From contig CAYWOD010000075.1 of assembly GCA_964459805.1 (NCBI GenBank), positions 1 through 15,103 on the forward strand: a stretch of 15,103 bases of DNA. Direction: 5' to 3'. Position 1 is the stretch's first letter; each line of letters opens with the position of its first letter. Below the pieces are notes generated by a model. It searched no databases. It had not been told where the DNA came from and worked only from the letters and a program-made list of their open reading frames with translations. The translations under genes and the position numbers were made by a program. Positions 8,190-14,850 of this stretch are shown here, piece after piece. Source of the DNA: DAOVRL01 sp964459805 (GTDB lineage: Bacteria > Planctomycetota > Phycisphaerae > Sedimentisphaerales > Anaerobacaceae).

Positions 8190-9914
8190 TCACGGCAGCT
8201 CGTATGTTCCCTCGGTAAGCCAGGTGCTGCCGATAACGGCAATGTCACCGAAGTCTATCCTGCAATTTCCGTCTACGTCGCCGGCCAGAATCAATGAGCA
8301 TCTGCGCGGACAGACCCTTATCTCGTCTATGTATATCTGGTCATAATCGTCGGGTTCCTGGTCCGACTTGGTCCCGTCGCCCACGTGCAGGGTGATCTTC
8401 TTTATCTGGTCGAGGTGAACGCCGTTGTCGCCGAACTGACTGAGCTCAACAACCCACTTCTGCCACGTCTGCGTCTGGACAGCATAAGCATAAGGCTCCG
8501 GGACCGCGGGGATCTCATGTGCATTGGTAAGCGCATCTTCCAACCCCACGTACAGCTTCTGCTCGTAATTGTCCCCGTCACCATGAAGGTACAGATACAA
8601 AGCAGTAAGACCGGCTTTGGTCCAATCCTGCGGGTCATCATAGGTGTGCGTCAAGGTAGTCTCGTTCGGGTCGTACTGATTCTGGTAGTCAAATTTCAGC
8701 GATTGAGCGCCTCCATATACGATGCTGGTTTCAACGTGACCGTAGTCATACACGGGGATATCATCCGGCCAGGCGGCTTGTAAAGTTCCGTCATCAGAAT
8801 AGGACTCAAAATCGTCCACAGAGAGGCATCCGTCTGGCGTTCCTTCGGTGGTAAAGGTATAGACGTATCCCTCGAGGGGGCTGACCTGCCATTGGTAGGT
8901 CTGGCCGAATTCGAGAGTGCCCGGGTCGTAAGTCGTACCGGCAGGCGTGACCTTCTTCATAGCTCCGGCCTTGCCGAACCACAGTTCGCGGGAGGTCGCA
9001 AAGGCGGCCTCAACCCAGCTCAGGTCCGCATCGACATCGACGTCTGTTGCACCGTCGGCCGGGCTCAAGCAGACCGCTGAAGGCCCGTCGGAGACAGATG
9101 AGACAGTATCGAAGGTAACATGATAACCAACCGGGGTAGGATTTTCATTTACTGCGAAGACACCGCTCTTACCCCCGGTAAATACTGGCCAGCCATCGGG
9201 GATATCCGAGTTCTCCCAGGGGTCCCGGCCGCCCGTATCGACCATTGTCGGGGTCCTCACGAGCAGGGGACCGCCTTTATACTCATAGATGCTTCCCGTC
9301 ACATACACGGGGTCCGAGCCGACCACGTCCAGTTCAACGTAGCGGCTGCACACGTGGTCCAGGCCGGGCACCGGAACCTCCGGCATGTAGGTCCCACCCG
9401 TCCCTTCATGGATGTCTTTCCCGTTCATATAAACCTTCATGACTTCGATTCTCACTCTGCGGGGGCCGTCCTCCCAGTGATAGAACAGGGTGTAGGCACC
9501 GGTTGCAACCAAGCCGGGCGCTATGCCAGTCATGGAACCATCCGGGTCGATGAAGTAATTTGCCCTGGCCGATATGCCGGAGTAATTGCGGGAGGCATCG
9601 CCCATAACATTGACAACTGCGCCGACGCGGACGTCGGTGAAATCTCCAGCTCCAAAGCCCATTCCAAACTGCGAACCATACTGGTCGGACGGGGTGGTTT
9701 CATCCAGGCCGAGGTAATCATCGTCACCGGGGCCGTTCTTGATCGTCCCGCTGAACGTCTTGGTCACGTCCGGAAAGCAGCCGAACGTCCAGGTTTGATC
9801 GAACGTATTGCCGCCGAACGTTTCCAGCCAGTTGGCCTGCGCGGTGCCGCTCACCGCGACAATCCACAACACTACTGCACAAATTGTTAGCACATTTCTT
9901 ACTTTCTCGGACAT
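8190..9914 (-). CDS. Secreted multidomain protein with C-terminal dockerin-like motif
   Basis: A 574-aa exported protein. I place the start at the ATG at 9914, which has AAAGGAGGA six bases upstream and opens a classic signal peptide (1-27, cleavage after AQA); frame extension to 9971 is possible but poorer. Residues 28-270 are a beta-rich region I do not recognise. Residues about 276-358 look like a fibronectin-III-type module (VCLSPADGATDVDVDADLSW ... YQWQVSPLEG). From about 361 (VDDFESY) to 535 is a jelly-roll-like domain seen widely in planctomycete secreted proteins, possibly carbohydrate-binding. Residues 543-566 (GDVDGNCRIDFGDIAVIG) form a single dockerin-like calcium loop. No catalytic motif is visible, so a binding or structural role at the cell surface is likely, but this is inference. 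It has its own leader and probably its own promoter. Confidence 0.85.
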   Translation of the reverse strand: MSEKVRNVLTICAVVLWIVAVSGTAQANWLETFGGNTFDQTWTFGCFPDVTKTFSGTIKNGPGDDDYLGLDETTPSDQYGSQFGMGFGAGDFTDVRVGAVVNVMGDASRNYSGISARANYFIDPDGSMTGIAPGLVATGAYTLFYHWEDGPRRVRIEVMKVYMNGKDIHEGTGGTYMPEVPVPGLDHVCSRYVELDVVGSDPVYVTGSIYEYKGGPLLVRTPTMVDTGGRDPWENSDIPDGWPVFTGGKSGVFAVNENPTPVGYHVTFDTVSSVSDGPSAVCLSPADGATDVDVDADLSWVEAAFATSRELWFGKAGAMKKVTPAGTTYDPGTLEFGQTYQWQVSPLEGYVYTFTTEGTPDGCLSVDDFESYSDDGTLQAAWPDDIPVYDYGHVETSIVYGGAQSLKFDYQNQYDPNETTLTHTYDDPQDWTKAGLTALYLYLHGDGDNYEQKLYVGLEDALTNAHEIPAVPEPYAYAVQTQTWQKWVVELSQFGDNGVHLDQIKKITLHVGDGTKSDQEPDDYDQIYIDEIRVCPRRCSLILAGDVDGNCRIDFGDIAVIGSTWLTEGTYELP

Positions 9915-9952
9915 GATAGTTCCTCCTTTACTGCCCCCGTTTCTTCGGACAT
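9899..9952 (-). CDS. Overlapping 17-codon leader ORF
   Basis: ATG at 9950-9952 has its own AAAGGAGGA five bases upstream and encodes MSEETGAVKEELSCPRK before TAA at 9899-9901. It is in a different frame from the 574-aa protein and ends 13 bases inside that gene, an arrangement suited to translational coupling by termination and restart. It may equally be a passive by-product of the duplicated start region. Nothing in the peptide suggests a function. Confidence 0.35.
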   Translation of the reverse strand: MSEETGAVKEELSCPRK

Positions 9953-9968
9953 AACCGTCCTCCTTTAC
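9912..9968 (-). repeat. Tandem duplication of a translation initiation region
   Basis: GTAAAGGAGGA followed by ATGTCCGA occurs twice on the minus strand: ribosome binding site 9958-9968 with ATG 9952, and ribosome binding site 9921-9931 with ATG 9914. Spacers are CGGTT and ACTATC. The copies are about 37 bases apart and place the two ATGs in different frames. Confidence 0.8.
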
Positions 9969-10004
9969 CATTTAGGAAAGCTGACAAGCCTTCCGAACCA
10001 ACCT

Positions 10005-10033
10005 ATTTTACCAAACCCATCCGGTAAATTCCA
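10005..10033 (-). promoter_or_regulatory. Possible extended -10 promoter of the 574-aa protein gene
   Basis: TAAAAT (10005-10010) is preceded by TGG, giving the same TGGTAAAATA as the CotH promoter. The -35 is poor (TGGAAT, 10028-10033, 17-base spacer). The predicted leader is about 85 nt, close to that of the CotH gene. Confidence 0.35.
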
Positions 10034-10136
10034 GTTTTCTCTATAAAATTCCAGGAAATAGAGCATTTTTATGCCTCAGAACGGATGTGAGGGGCCTCAT
10101 AGTCGAATTTCGTGGATAAAAAGTGTAGTTGCCAAG

Positions 10137-10179
10137 AAAAAAGGGCCGCAAGTCCCGATTACGTCGGAACCCACAGCCC
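10137..10179 (-). terminator. Intrinsic terminator
   Basis: On the minus strand the arms 10179-10164 and 10158-10143 pair over 16 positions (several G-U) around the five-base loop CGTAA, followed at once by six T (10142-10137). It lies about 215 bases beyond the lipoprotein stop, and may once have served the PEP-CTERM-like remnant just upstream of it. Confidence 0.85.
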
Positions 10180-10207
10180 AATCAAAGTGTCTTTCATACA
10201 GAGCTTG

Positions 10208-10270
10208 CAAGCTGCTGCTTCTGCGCAGCCGGCCTACAAACCCTGCGCCAATGCCGCCAAGAACAATGTT
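10208..10270 (-). pseudogene. Probable remnant of a PEP-CTERM-type C-terminus
   Basis: One minus-strand frame reads NIVLGGIGAGFVGRLRR then SSSL. This is very close to the small-residue helix plus arginine cluster that ends one planctomycete class of exosortase substrates (pattern such as ...LGxIGxGxVGxLRRRR-x-L, then stop). Here the arginines have become serines, the expected stop is CAA, and the frame runs on into the terminator stem, while stops lie 12-14 codons upstream. No body of the protein is left. The intergenic 9972-10392 holds otherwise only the terminator and a possible promoter. Confidence 0.4.
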
Positions 10271-10392
10271 GGAAGACAATTTATATCATTATTCAGAAAA
10301 ATCTATGCTGCTAATTTGTAGATTGTAAAACCGTCAGCTTCTTTACCTTTGGTCACAATTTTCTTGGAGATTAAATATTGAAGGCAACTTTG

Positions 10393-11232
10393 CTACTCTA
10401 CCGGTGGACGACGTAGATTAGATTCTTCCTTCTGTGCAATTGACGCTTTCACTTCGGCGACGAGCTCGTCAACAACGTCCTTGTGCTTCGGCAGAATCTT
10501 GCTCGCCAGATCGATCAGTTCGGCCGTATCATACGGCTTTTGCGAATACAATGTGATGCATTTCTGAGTAAACGCCCATCGCTCTAAAGAGAGCGTGTTA
10601 AGCAAATCCACTTTCTTTCGTGCGGCAAGCTGTTCTTTGTGTTTTCTCAATAGGTTCTGGTTGGCGGGACTGTTTATGTCCCCGATCAAAGTGAAGAGAT
10701 CCACACCAAGCGGTTCCTGCATTTCCTTTGGCGCTTTATTATCCAGGGCTAATTTGAAGCCTCGCAGAATGGGTACAATAGCTTCGCGCCTAATTTCGAT
10801 CATATCTTCCTCTGGTCCGTGAAGAGCCTTTGCAATTAGAGCACCCGCCCATTTACCATACATGTGGCACTTGGTTGGCACATCGAGAGGGTATTCAAGG
10901 GCCTTTTTGGCGTACTCGATGGTCTTCGGCAACTGAACATCCCTTGAAGTAAATCCTGTATCAGAGTAGATTCTGACAATTGTCGCATATATTTTGCCTA
11001 GATTCGCAGGAGAGTTGAAATCTTTGATCAATTCGAGGCACTCGCCTTCAAGCTTGGCCCAGTCCGTTCCTTTACCCACGTTCTGCGAGCGAATTGCCGC
11101 AAGCTTCTTCTTCAATTCTTCGACTTTCTCCGCCTTTTCCGCTGGCTTCACAGAAGGAGCTTTTGAACAGCCAATACAGGCTGCAATAACAAGTACTGCG
11201 GTCACCCAATTGAAACTAACCAATCCACGCAT
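10393..11232 (-). CDS. Putative lipoprotein of unknown function
   Basis: I do not recognise this 279-aa protein. The ATG at 11232 is preferred because AAAGGGGA lies seven bases upstream and the next residues form a lipoprotein-type signal (MRGLVSFNWVTAVLVIAACIGCSK). Cys19 fits the lipobox (I-A-A-C); Cys22, followed by Ser-Lys, is the alternative. A charged linker (about 27-45, rich in Lys/Glu, possibly coiled coil) precedes a mainly helical body. The phrases FNSPANLGKIY and INSPANQNLLRKH share an NSPAN word, perhaps the trace of an internal repeat, and the helix pattern would suit a TPR-like fold, though no repeat is convincing. In-frame ATGs upstream (11280, 11277, 11352) would bury the signal peptide. 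It is a monocistronic gene with the terminator at 10137-10179 as nearest end. Confidence 0.8.
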   Translation of the reverse strand: MRGLVSFNWVTAVLVIAACIGCSKAPSVKPAEKAEKVEELKKKLAAIRSQNVGKGTDWAKLEGECLELIKDFNSPANLGKIYATIVRIYSDTGFTSRDVQLPKTIEYAKKALEYPLDVPTKCHMYGKWAGALIAKALHGPEEDMIEIRREAIVPILRGFKLALDNKAPKEMQEPLGVDLFTLIGDINSPANQNLLRKHKEQLAARKKVDLLNTLSLERWAFTQKCITLYSQKPYDTAELIDLASKILPKHKDVVDELVAEVKASIAQKEESNLRRPPVE

Positions 11233-11391
11233 AATCGAGTCCCCTTTTACTTTCTTACAACTAAATTCATTGGTCATCATTGTCCCTGGTATCTGTCGTA
11301 CTCTATTCCTCCTCCCAAGGTCCTTCTGCCGTAGATTCTTGAGTATTGTCACCTATCACCTTCAAAGAACATGCCCCGGATGCGCTGAAAT

Positions 11392-11487
11392 TCATCTGAT
11401 GTTTGTTCTCGCTACCGGACGCAGACGGCTCTTCGTTGCTCGCCGCATCGCCGCCAAACACCGGTTCTGTCGTGCTCTCTTGGACAT
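11392..11487 (-). CDS. Possible 31-aa arginine-rich leader ORF
   Basis: ATG at 11487 follows AGAGGTGAG and opens 31 codons ending in TGA at 11392; eleven residues are Arg or Lys (begins MSKRARQNRCLAAMRR). It lies in the long leader of the lipoprotein gene, about 160 bases before that gene's ATG. The Shine-Dalgarno spacing is short, and basic composition is what one gets from GC-rich non-coding DNA, so it may be chance. Confidence 0.2.
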   Translation of the reverse strand: MSKRARQNRCLAAMRRATKSRLRPVARTNIR

Positions 11488-11626
11488 CTCACCTCTTACA
11501 ACGCTGCGCATACCACCACCCCGGGCCCCCACTAATGCCCGTACTCACAGCCTATGCACAAGCTTGAATAGAAGGCTCCATACCACTGCTCCTTTTGGCG
11601 CCTTCCGCAAATCAGATACAAACCTA

Positions 11627-11655
11627 ATTCTACACTCTTGGCCCCATCAATTCAG
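11627..11655 (-). promoter_or_regulatory. Possible promoter of the lipoprotein gene
   Basis: A T-tract and CCTGAATT precede TAGAAT (11627-11632); CTGAAT (11650-11655) is 17 bases away as a weak -35. If used, the leader would be about 390 nt. Region 11233-11828 otherwise holds the small ORF above, the divergent dgkA upstream region and nothing else I can name. Confidence 0.3.
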
Positions 11656-11828
11656 GAAAAAAACCACGGCAGGCAGATTATTCCGGTGAGCCTGAGCCTT
11701 ATGGTTTGACTCGTCCGTACTACGGCTTCCGAAAGCCGCAATTCCTGCTTGATTTGAGTCGTGTTTATGCCGATATGACATTAGAAGCACGGACCAATAG
11801 CCAAAAAGAAAGGTTGGCAAAAGTAAAC

Positions 11829-12254
11829 ATGCAGAATTTGACCGAACACATTTCTACTGCCAAGTCACCTTCAGAACACTTCTCACTTGCAGGCAGGATG
11901 CAAAGCTTCAGGCATGCAATCCACGGCATCATCCTAATGCTCAAGTCCCAGCACAACGCCTGGCTACACGCCACCGCATCTCTTCTCGTGCTCGGCATAG
12001 CTGCTTTCTTTCGCATTTCACCCATCGAGTGGTGCTGGATGGTTGTGGCGATCATGACTGTTTGGACGGCGGAGGCGCTGAATACCGCCCTTGAATTCTT
12101 GGCCGATGTGGCCACTGCTGAATTTCACCCCCTTGTGAAAAAAGCCAAAGATGTAGCGGCCGGCGCCGTGCTCATTTCCGCCACCGGTTCTGTGGTGATT
12201 GCACTGCTGATCCTCGGTCCCCACATCCTCAAATGTCTAAGCTTCGCAAAGTAG
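11829..12254 (+). CDS. dgkA: DgkA-family diacylglycerol / undecaprenol kinase
   Basis: A prokaryotic diacylglycerol kinase family membrane protein, which phosphorylates diacylglycerol or undecaprenol with ATP at the inner membrane. From the ATG at 11829 it is 141 aa: a cytoplasmic N-terminus, an amphipathic stretch (GRMQSFRHAIHGIILMLKSQHNAWLHATAS), and three membrane helices. The family active-site signature is present: EALNTALEFLADVAT on helix 2, then HPLVKKAKDVAAGAVLISA, with the E-x-x-N-T-x-x-E and A-K-D-x-x-A elements intact. The frame is open from 11706, so starts at TTG 11706 or ATG 11775 are possible, but the family usually has about 120 residues and the upstream residues look unconserved; no start has a good ribosome binding site. 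It is the sole plus-strand gene and faces the TPR gene tail to tail (64-base gap). Confidence 0.85.
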   Translation: MQNLTEHISTAKSPSEHFSLAGRMQSFRHAIHGIILMLKSQHNAWLHATASLLVLGIAAFFRISPIEWCWMVVAIMTVWTAEALNTALEFLADVATAEFHPLVKKAKDVAAGAVLISATGSVVIALLILGPHILKCLSFAK

Positions 12255-12318
12255 CGCCTTCGTAACAATGACGGCTGACCTATTGGCAGAAAAAGGCCCC
12301 ACAGGAAATGGCGTCTGA

Positions 12319-13116
12319 CTAATTACCCTCAATAAGCTCGGAGAGGTCCTGCGCCAATTTGGGGTCTAATCCCTCCAATATTCTCTGCTGCTTCAGGGCC
12401 AGTGCATGGTCCCCAATTTGAAGATAAGCCCTGCCGAGAGAGAATTGTGCTTGCGCATGACCCTGGTCTGTTAAGATAACGTCTTTGAAGCACTCTATGG
12501 CTTGTTCATGAAGACCTGCCTGGAGATAGGCTTTGCCGGACAGCACTTGCACTTCAGCGATATCGGGATCAAGCTCTTTGGCTTGTCTGAAAGCCTCCAT
12601 CGCTTCTTCGTACCGACCCGAGTTGGAAAGAACAAGGCCGAGAGAGAGGTGTGCATAGGCAGAGTCAGGCTTTATTCTTATCGCTTGCTTCAAGAAGTCT
12701 ATGGCTTCTGTATGACGACGCAGCCCGGAGTAAGTCTCACCAAGACCCAAACGCGCGTCAAAAGAATTGGGGTCTAATCTTATAGCTTCTTTGTAGGTTT
12801 CTATTGCCTTTTGCGGATGATTTGCCTCACGGTAAGCATTACCAAGCAGGACGTGTGCAGAAGGGTCATTTGGCCTCATCCCGACAAGTGTCACACAGGC
12901 CTTTATCGCTTCTTTCGGCCGACCGCAAGTAGTGTAATGTCTCCCAAGGAAAGCATACGCACCGTCCTTGTCCGGGTAAATACTCGTTACTCGGCTGAGT
13001 ATTCCCGCCTTGACGCTGTTCAAATCAATTAGCTCTAACTTGACAATCAAGATGACCGCAAAGCACAGTAGCAGCACAAGCTCTGACGCCAGGCGCCAAT
13101 GCCGTTTTCGTTTCAT
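12319..13116 (-). CDS. Membrane-anchored TPR protein (six repeats)
   Basis: From the ATG at 13116 (GAAGGG just upstream) the protein is 265 aa. A short basic start (MKRKRHWR) and a hydrophobic helix (about 10-30) form an uncleaved anchor. Then six consecutive 34-residue tetratricopeptide repeats fill 49-252 without a break: 49-82, 83-116, 117-150, 151-184, 185-218 and 219-252, each with the G-x-x-Y/A pattern in helix A, A-I/A-L in helix B and a closing D-P or equivalent. TPR arrays bind partner proteins; the partner is unknown. With a basic N-terminus before the helix, the repeats probably face the periplasm. In-frame upstream codons to 13311 are unlikely to be used because they would put 65 polar residues before the anchor. 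Confidence 0.88.
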   Translation of the reverse strand: MKRKRHWRLASELVLLLCFAVILIVKLELIDLNSVKAGILSRVTSIYPDKDGAYAFLGRHYTTCGRPKEAIKACVTLVGMRPNDPSAHVLLGNAYREANHPQKAIETYKEAIRLDPNSFDARLGLGETYSGLRRHTEAIDFLKQAIRIKPDSAYAHLSLGLVLSNSGRYEEAMEAFRQAKELDPDIAEVQVLSGKAYLQAGLHEQAIECFKDVILTDQGHAQAQFSLGRAYLQIGDHALALKQQRILEGLDPKLAQDLSELIEGN

Positions 13117-13133
13117 ATTGCCCTTCACGGCGA

Positions 13134-13149
13134 CCTGTCCGCAGACAGG
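13134..13149 (-). other. Small hairpin before the TPR start
   Basis: CCTGTC and GACAGG pair around a TGCG tetraloop in the minus-strand transcript, about 18 bases upstream of the TPR ATG and just before its GAAGGG. It could influence initiation; no known motif is recognised. No convincing promoter is seen in 13150-13439. Confidence 0.35.
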
Positions 13150-13439
13150 ACTACCCATTTCAGACAAAAGATTCTTGGGACTCTGCCTATTTTGCGGAAT
13201 CCCGGAACGAACGCGACTCTTGAGCTTGTTGGTGTCGGCTCGGCTTTCCGGATGTCTTCTGCCCGTACCTGAATCACGCCTATTACCGGATATATTTCCA
13301 AACACGTGCAAAACTCCAAAAAGACTTTGTATGCGACCTCAGCGCACTTGGAGCGCGCCTCACTAACATAAACTATACAAAACAATCCGACCTCCCCAAA
13401 ATCTTCCCCCCGCACCGGCAATCTCCCCCACAAATAACA

Positions 13440-13467
13440 GGGCCTATACTACAGCGAGTATAGGCCC
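13440..13467 (-). terminator. Probable terminator of the PEP-CTERM gene
   Basis: A perfect 11-bp inverted repeat, GGGCCTATACT (13440-13450) and AGTATAGGCCC (13457-13467), with a six-base loop. On the minus strand TGTTATTTGT follows. It lies 46 bases beyond the PEP-CTERM stop. AGTTTTGT follows on the plus strand, so the hairpin may act in both directions. Confidence 0.6.
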
Positions 13468-13483
13468 AGTTTTGTACAAACAC

Positions 13484-13497
13484 ATTGGTTAACCAAT
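13484..13497. repeat. 14-bp perfect palindrome
   Basis: ATTGGTTAACCAAT is fully symmetrical and sits between the PEP-CTERM stop codon (16 bases away) and the terminator hairpin. It could be a protein-binding site or part of the 3' end structure; no known operator is recognised. Confidence 0.45.
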
Positions 13498-13512
13498 ACT
13501 TTTGAACAAGTA

Positions 13513-14094
13513 TCAGCGTTTCCTGCGAATACGAAGCAGGGCAAGGCCGCCAAGACCGAGCAAACCTATTGTTGCCGGCTCAGGAATGCATTCGGTCTTG
13601 ATGTCCAGTTTATCGACAAGAATATCGCCCTTAATAGCGATCCATTCTTCCGGCGGATTCGGCCGGATAACAATCTGGTACGTCGAGAGTATCCAGTCGC
13701 TACCCGCCACGGGGGCGTCAACAACGGTCATCGTCATACTGTCCATTGGGACCGCGCTAACGCCGACGAGCGGCCGTTCCGGCATGAGAGTGGCGTCCTC
13801 GCCGGGCGCCCAGAGCAGAAGGATATCGATGACCTTCTTCTCAAGCAGGGCCGGATCGTTGTCGATAATCACGTCAATCTCACCCGACAAAGACCATACA
13901 CCATTCTGCCACCCGCCCGGCCCCGGAGTCACCTGCAGACGTGCAGGCGCGACGCCGACGGGAACCTCGATCACATTAGCTGTAGGTTGCGGCTCGTCCG
14001 TGTCGAATTCCCATACGTGGTGAGTCAAAGTCCCAAACGCTGTGGACCCTGCTCCCAAAACGACAACCACACATATAGTAATCAATTTGTTCAT
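13513..14094 (-). CDS. Short PEP-CTERM sorting-signal protein
   Basis: The ATG at 14094 is chosen because GGGAGGAG lies six bases upstream and a signal peptide follows directly (MNKLITICVVVVLGAGSTAFG, 1-21); the earlier in-frame ATG at 14118 lacks both. The 193-aa protein ends in a full PEP-CTERM tripartite signal (171-193): the PEPAT motif, a hydrophobic helix (IGLLGLGGLALL) and a basic tail RIRRKR. Such proteins are recognised by an exosortase (EpsH/XrtA type) and delivered to the cell surface or extracellular matrix; no exosortase is encoded here. The middle part is beta-rich and unknown, without cysteine pairs or catalytic motifs. It is preceded by an unusually long, structured leader and followed by a hairpin terminator, so it is transcribed alone. 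Confidence 0.9.
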   Translation of the reverse strand: MNKLITICVVVVLGAGSTAFGTLTHHVWEFDTDEPQPTANVIEVPVGVAPARLQVTPGPGGWQNGVWSLSGEIDVIIDNDPALLEKKVIDILLLWAPGEDATLMPERPLVGVSAVPMDSMTMTVVDAPVAGSDWILSTYQIVIRPNPPEEWIAIKGDILVDKLDIKTECIPEPATIGLLGLGGLALLRIRRKR

Positions 14095-14462
14095 CTTGAA
14101 CTCCTCCCTATAACACATAATTTTGAGCTAAACATCCTTTCTCTGGCAACAAGCCAAAGTCACATGCTGCCTTCGATGAGCATGAGCAGCCTACGCAGCC
14201 ATTCAGCACCCATCTCGAACAGCGTTCAACAAAACAAGCAACTCGATCTTCACCTATACCTGTGCCTGCTTTACATAAGTTTCCTGTAACACGGCCTTTG
14301 TCCTCCTCCTTGGGGAGGCCCCGTCAGAATCCTCAGGCCGGATGCAATGAACCGCTCAGCAGCATTAGCTGCAACCCAACACGGTCCTTCGCTCCATAGC
14401 CCTTCAACTGCAACCAATAAAAGCTCGCAAGCCAAAGAACCGAAAAAAACTCTACTGTTGCT
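14095..14462 (-). ncRNA. Candidate structured leader RNA of the PEP-CTERM gene
   Basis: About 370 nt separate the promoter at 14469-14498 from the PEP-CTERM ATG, with no credible ORF on the minus strand. Three stems are nested: 14409-14415 with 14340-14346 (one U-U mismatch), 14382-14387 with 14349-14354, and 14368-14372 with 14359-14363 around a four-base loop. Further local hairpins: 14314-14318/14305-14309 with an outer 14321-14324/14291-14294, 14285-14289/14271-14275, 14179-14184/14163-14168, and 14153-14159/14141-14147. I could not match it to tmRNA, RNase P, SRP, 6S RNA or a riboswitch class I know. It may be a cis-regulatory leader or a separate small RNA. The pairing is by eye, without covariation, so this is a hypothesis. 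Confidence 0.45.
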
Positions 14463-14468
14463 ATTATC

Positions 14469-14498
14469 AATCTACTCCAGTTTGCCAGAGCTTGTCAA
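14469..14498 (-). promoter_or_regulatory. Promoter of the PEP-CTERM leader
   Basis: A consensus TTGACA (14493-14498) is followed after 18 bases by TAGATT (14469-14474); a GATAAT six bases further on is an alternative -10 with poor spacing. A TTTTTTCC tract precedes the -35, as at the LamG remnant promoter. Confidence 0.6.
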
Positions 14499-14615
14499 GG
14501 AAAAAATGTTATGGGACGCATTTTTTTTTCACAATCCTCGCAAAAAACCGTAACTTCTTTATAGCACAGGCCTTACGCAATTTTCAGCATTGCTAATCGC
14601 CCCGAATCCGGCTGC

Positions 14616-14638
14616 AAAGGCCGATTTGAGCCTTTTTT
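14616..14638 (+). terminator. Weak terminator-like hairpin
   Basis: AAAGGC (14616-14621) and GCCTTT (14630-14635) pair around an eight-base loop with further T after the stem on the plus strand. No plus-strand gene lies just upstream, so it may instead mark the end of the 60-aa gene on the minus strand, where the tail is poorer. The rest of 14499-14615 shows nothing. Confidence 0.35.
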
Positions 14639-14650
14639 CGCTGCGCCTCG

Positions 14651-14833
14651 TCATTTTTTTTTGATGGGGTCAAAGATGACGAGGAAGAATGTTCCGAGTG
14701 GGCCGAGCAGTAGTGAGAGTAGGAACCAGTTTAGGCCGGAGCGGTTCTTGGACTGGGCGAGGCCGGCGTTTATCAGGGCCAGAGAACCCCAGCCGATTGC
14801 GTATGGCGATTGTCCTGCGATGGTTACAAGCAT
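14651..14833 (-). CDS. Small membrane protein (60 aa), unknown
   Basis: The ATG at 14833 has AAGG seven bases upstream. The protein has two hydrophobic segments, about 12-26 and 34-54 (LNWFLLSLLLGPLGTFFLVI), joined by a basic polar turn (QSKNRSG), and a lysine tail. The K-x-R-S-G-L-x-W-F-L-L motif followed by L-L-G-P is common in small bacterial inner-membrane proteins of unknown role. The last codons before TGA are a run of nine A, so the true end is sensitive to a one-base sequencing or replication error. It stands alone, with a possible promoter directly upstream. Confidence 0.7.
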   Translation of the reverse strand: MLVTIAGQSPYAIGWGSLALINAGLAQSKNRSGLNWFLLSLLLGPLGTFFLVIFDPIKKK

Positions 14834-14850
14834 AGTATAACCTTAGATTT

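Noticed and set aside
9120..9890. A 256-codon plus-strand frame
   Set aside because: It is antisense to the 574-aa secreted protein; no start signals and no recognisable domain.
10097..10279. A 60-codon minus-strand frame as an intact gene
   Set aside because: It begins at TTG without a ribosome binding site and runs through the terminator stem and T-run, so only the PEP-CTERM-like part is kept, as a remnant.
14095..14462. tmRNA, RNase P RNA, SRP RNA or 16S rRNA fragment
   Set aside because: Short resemblances (GGATTCTGACGGGG to the tmRNA 5' end, GGTGCTGAATGGCTG to a 16S phrase) do not extend, and the hallmark conserved segments of these RNAs are missing.
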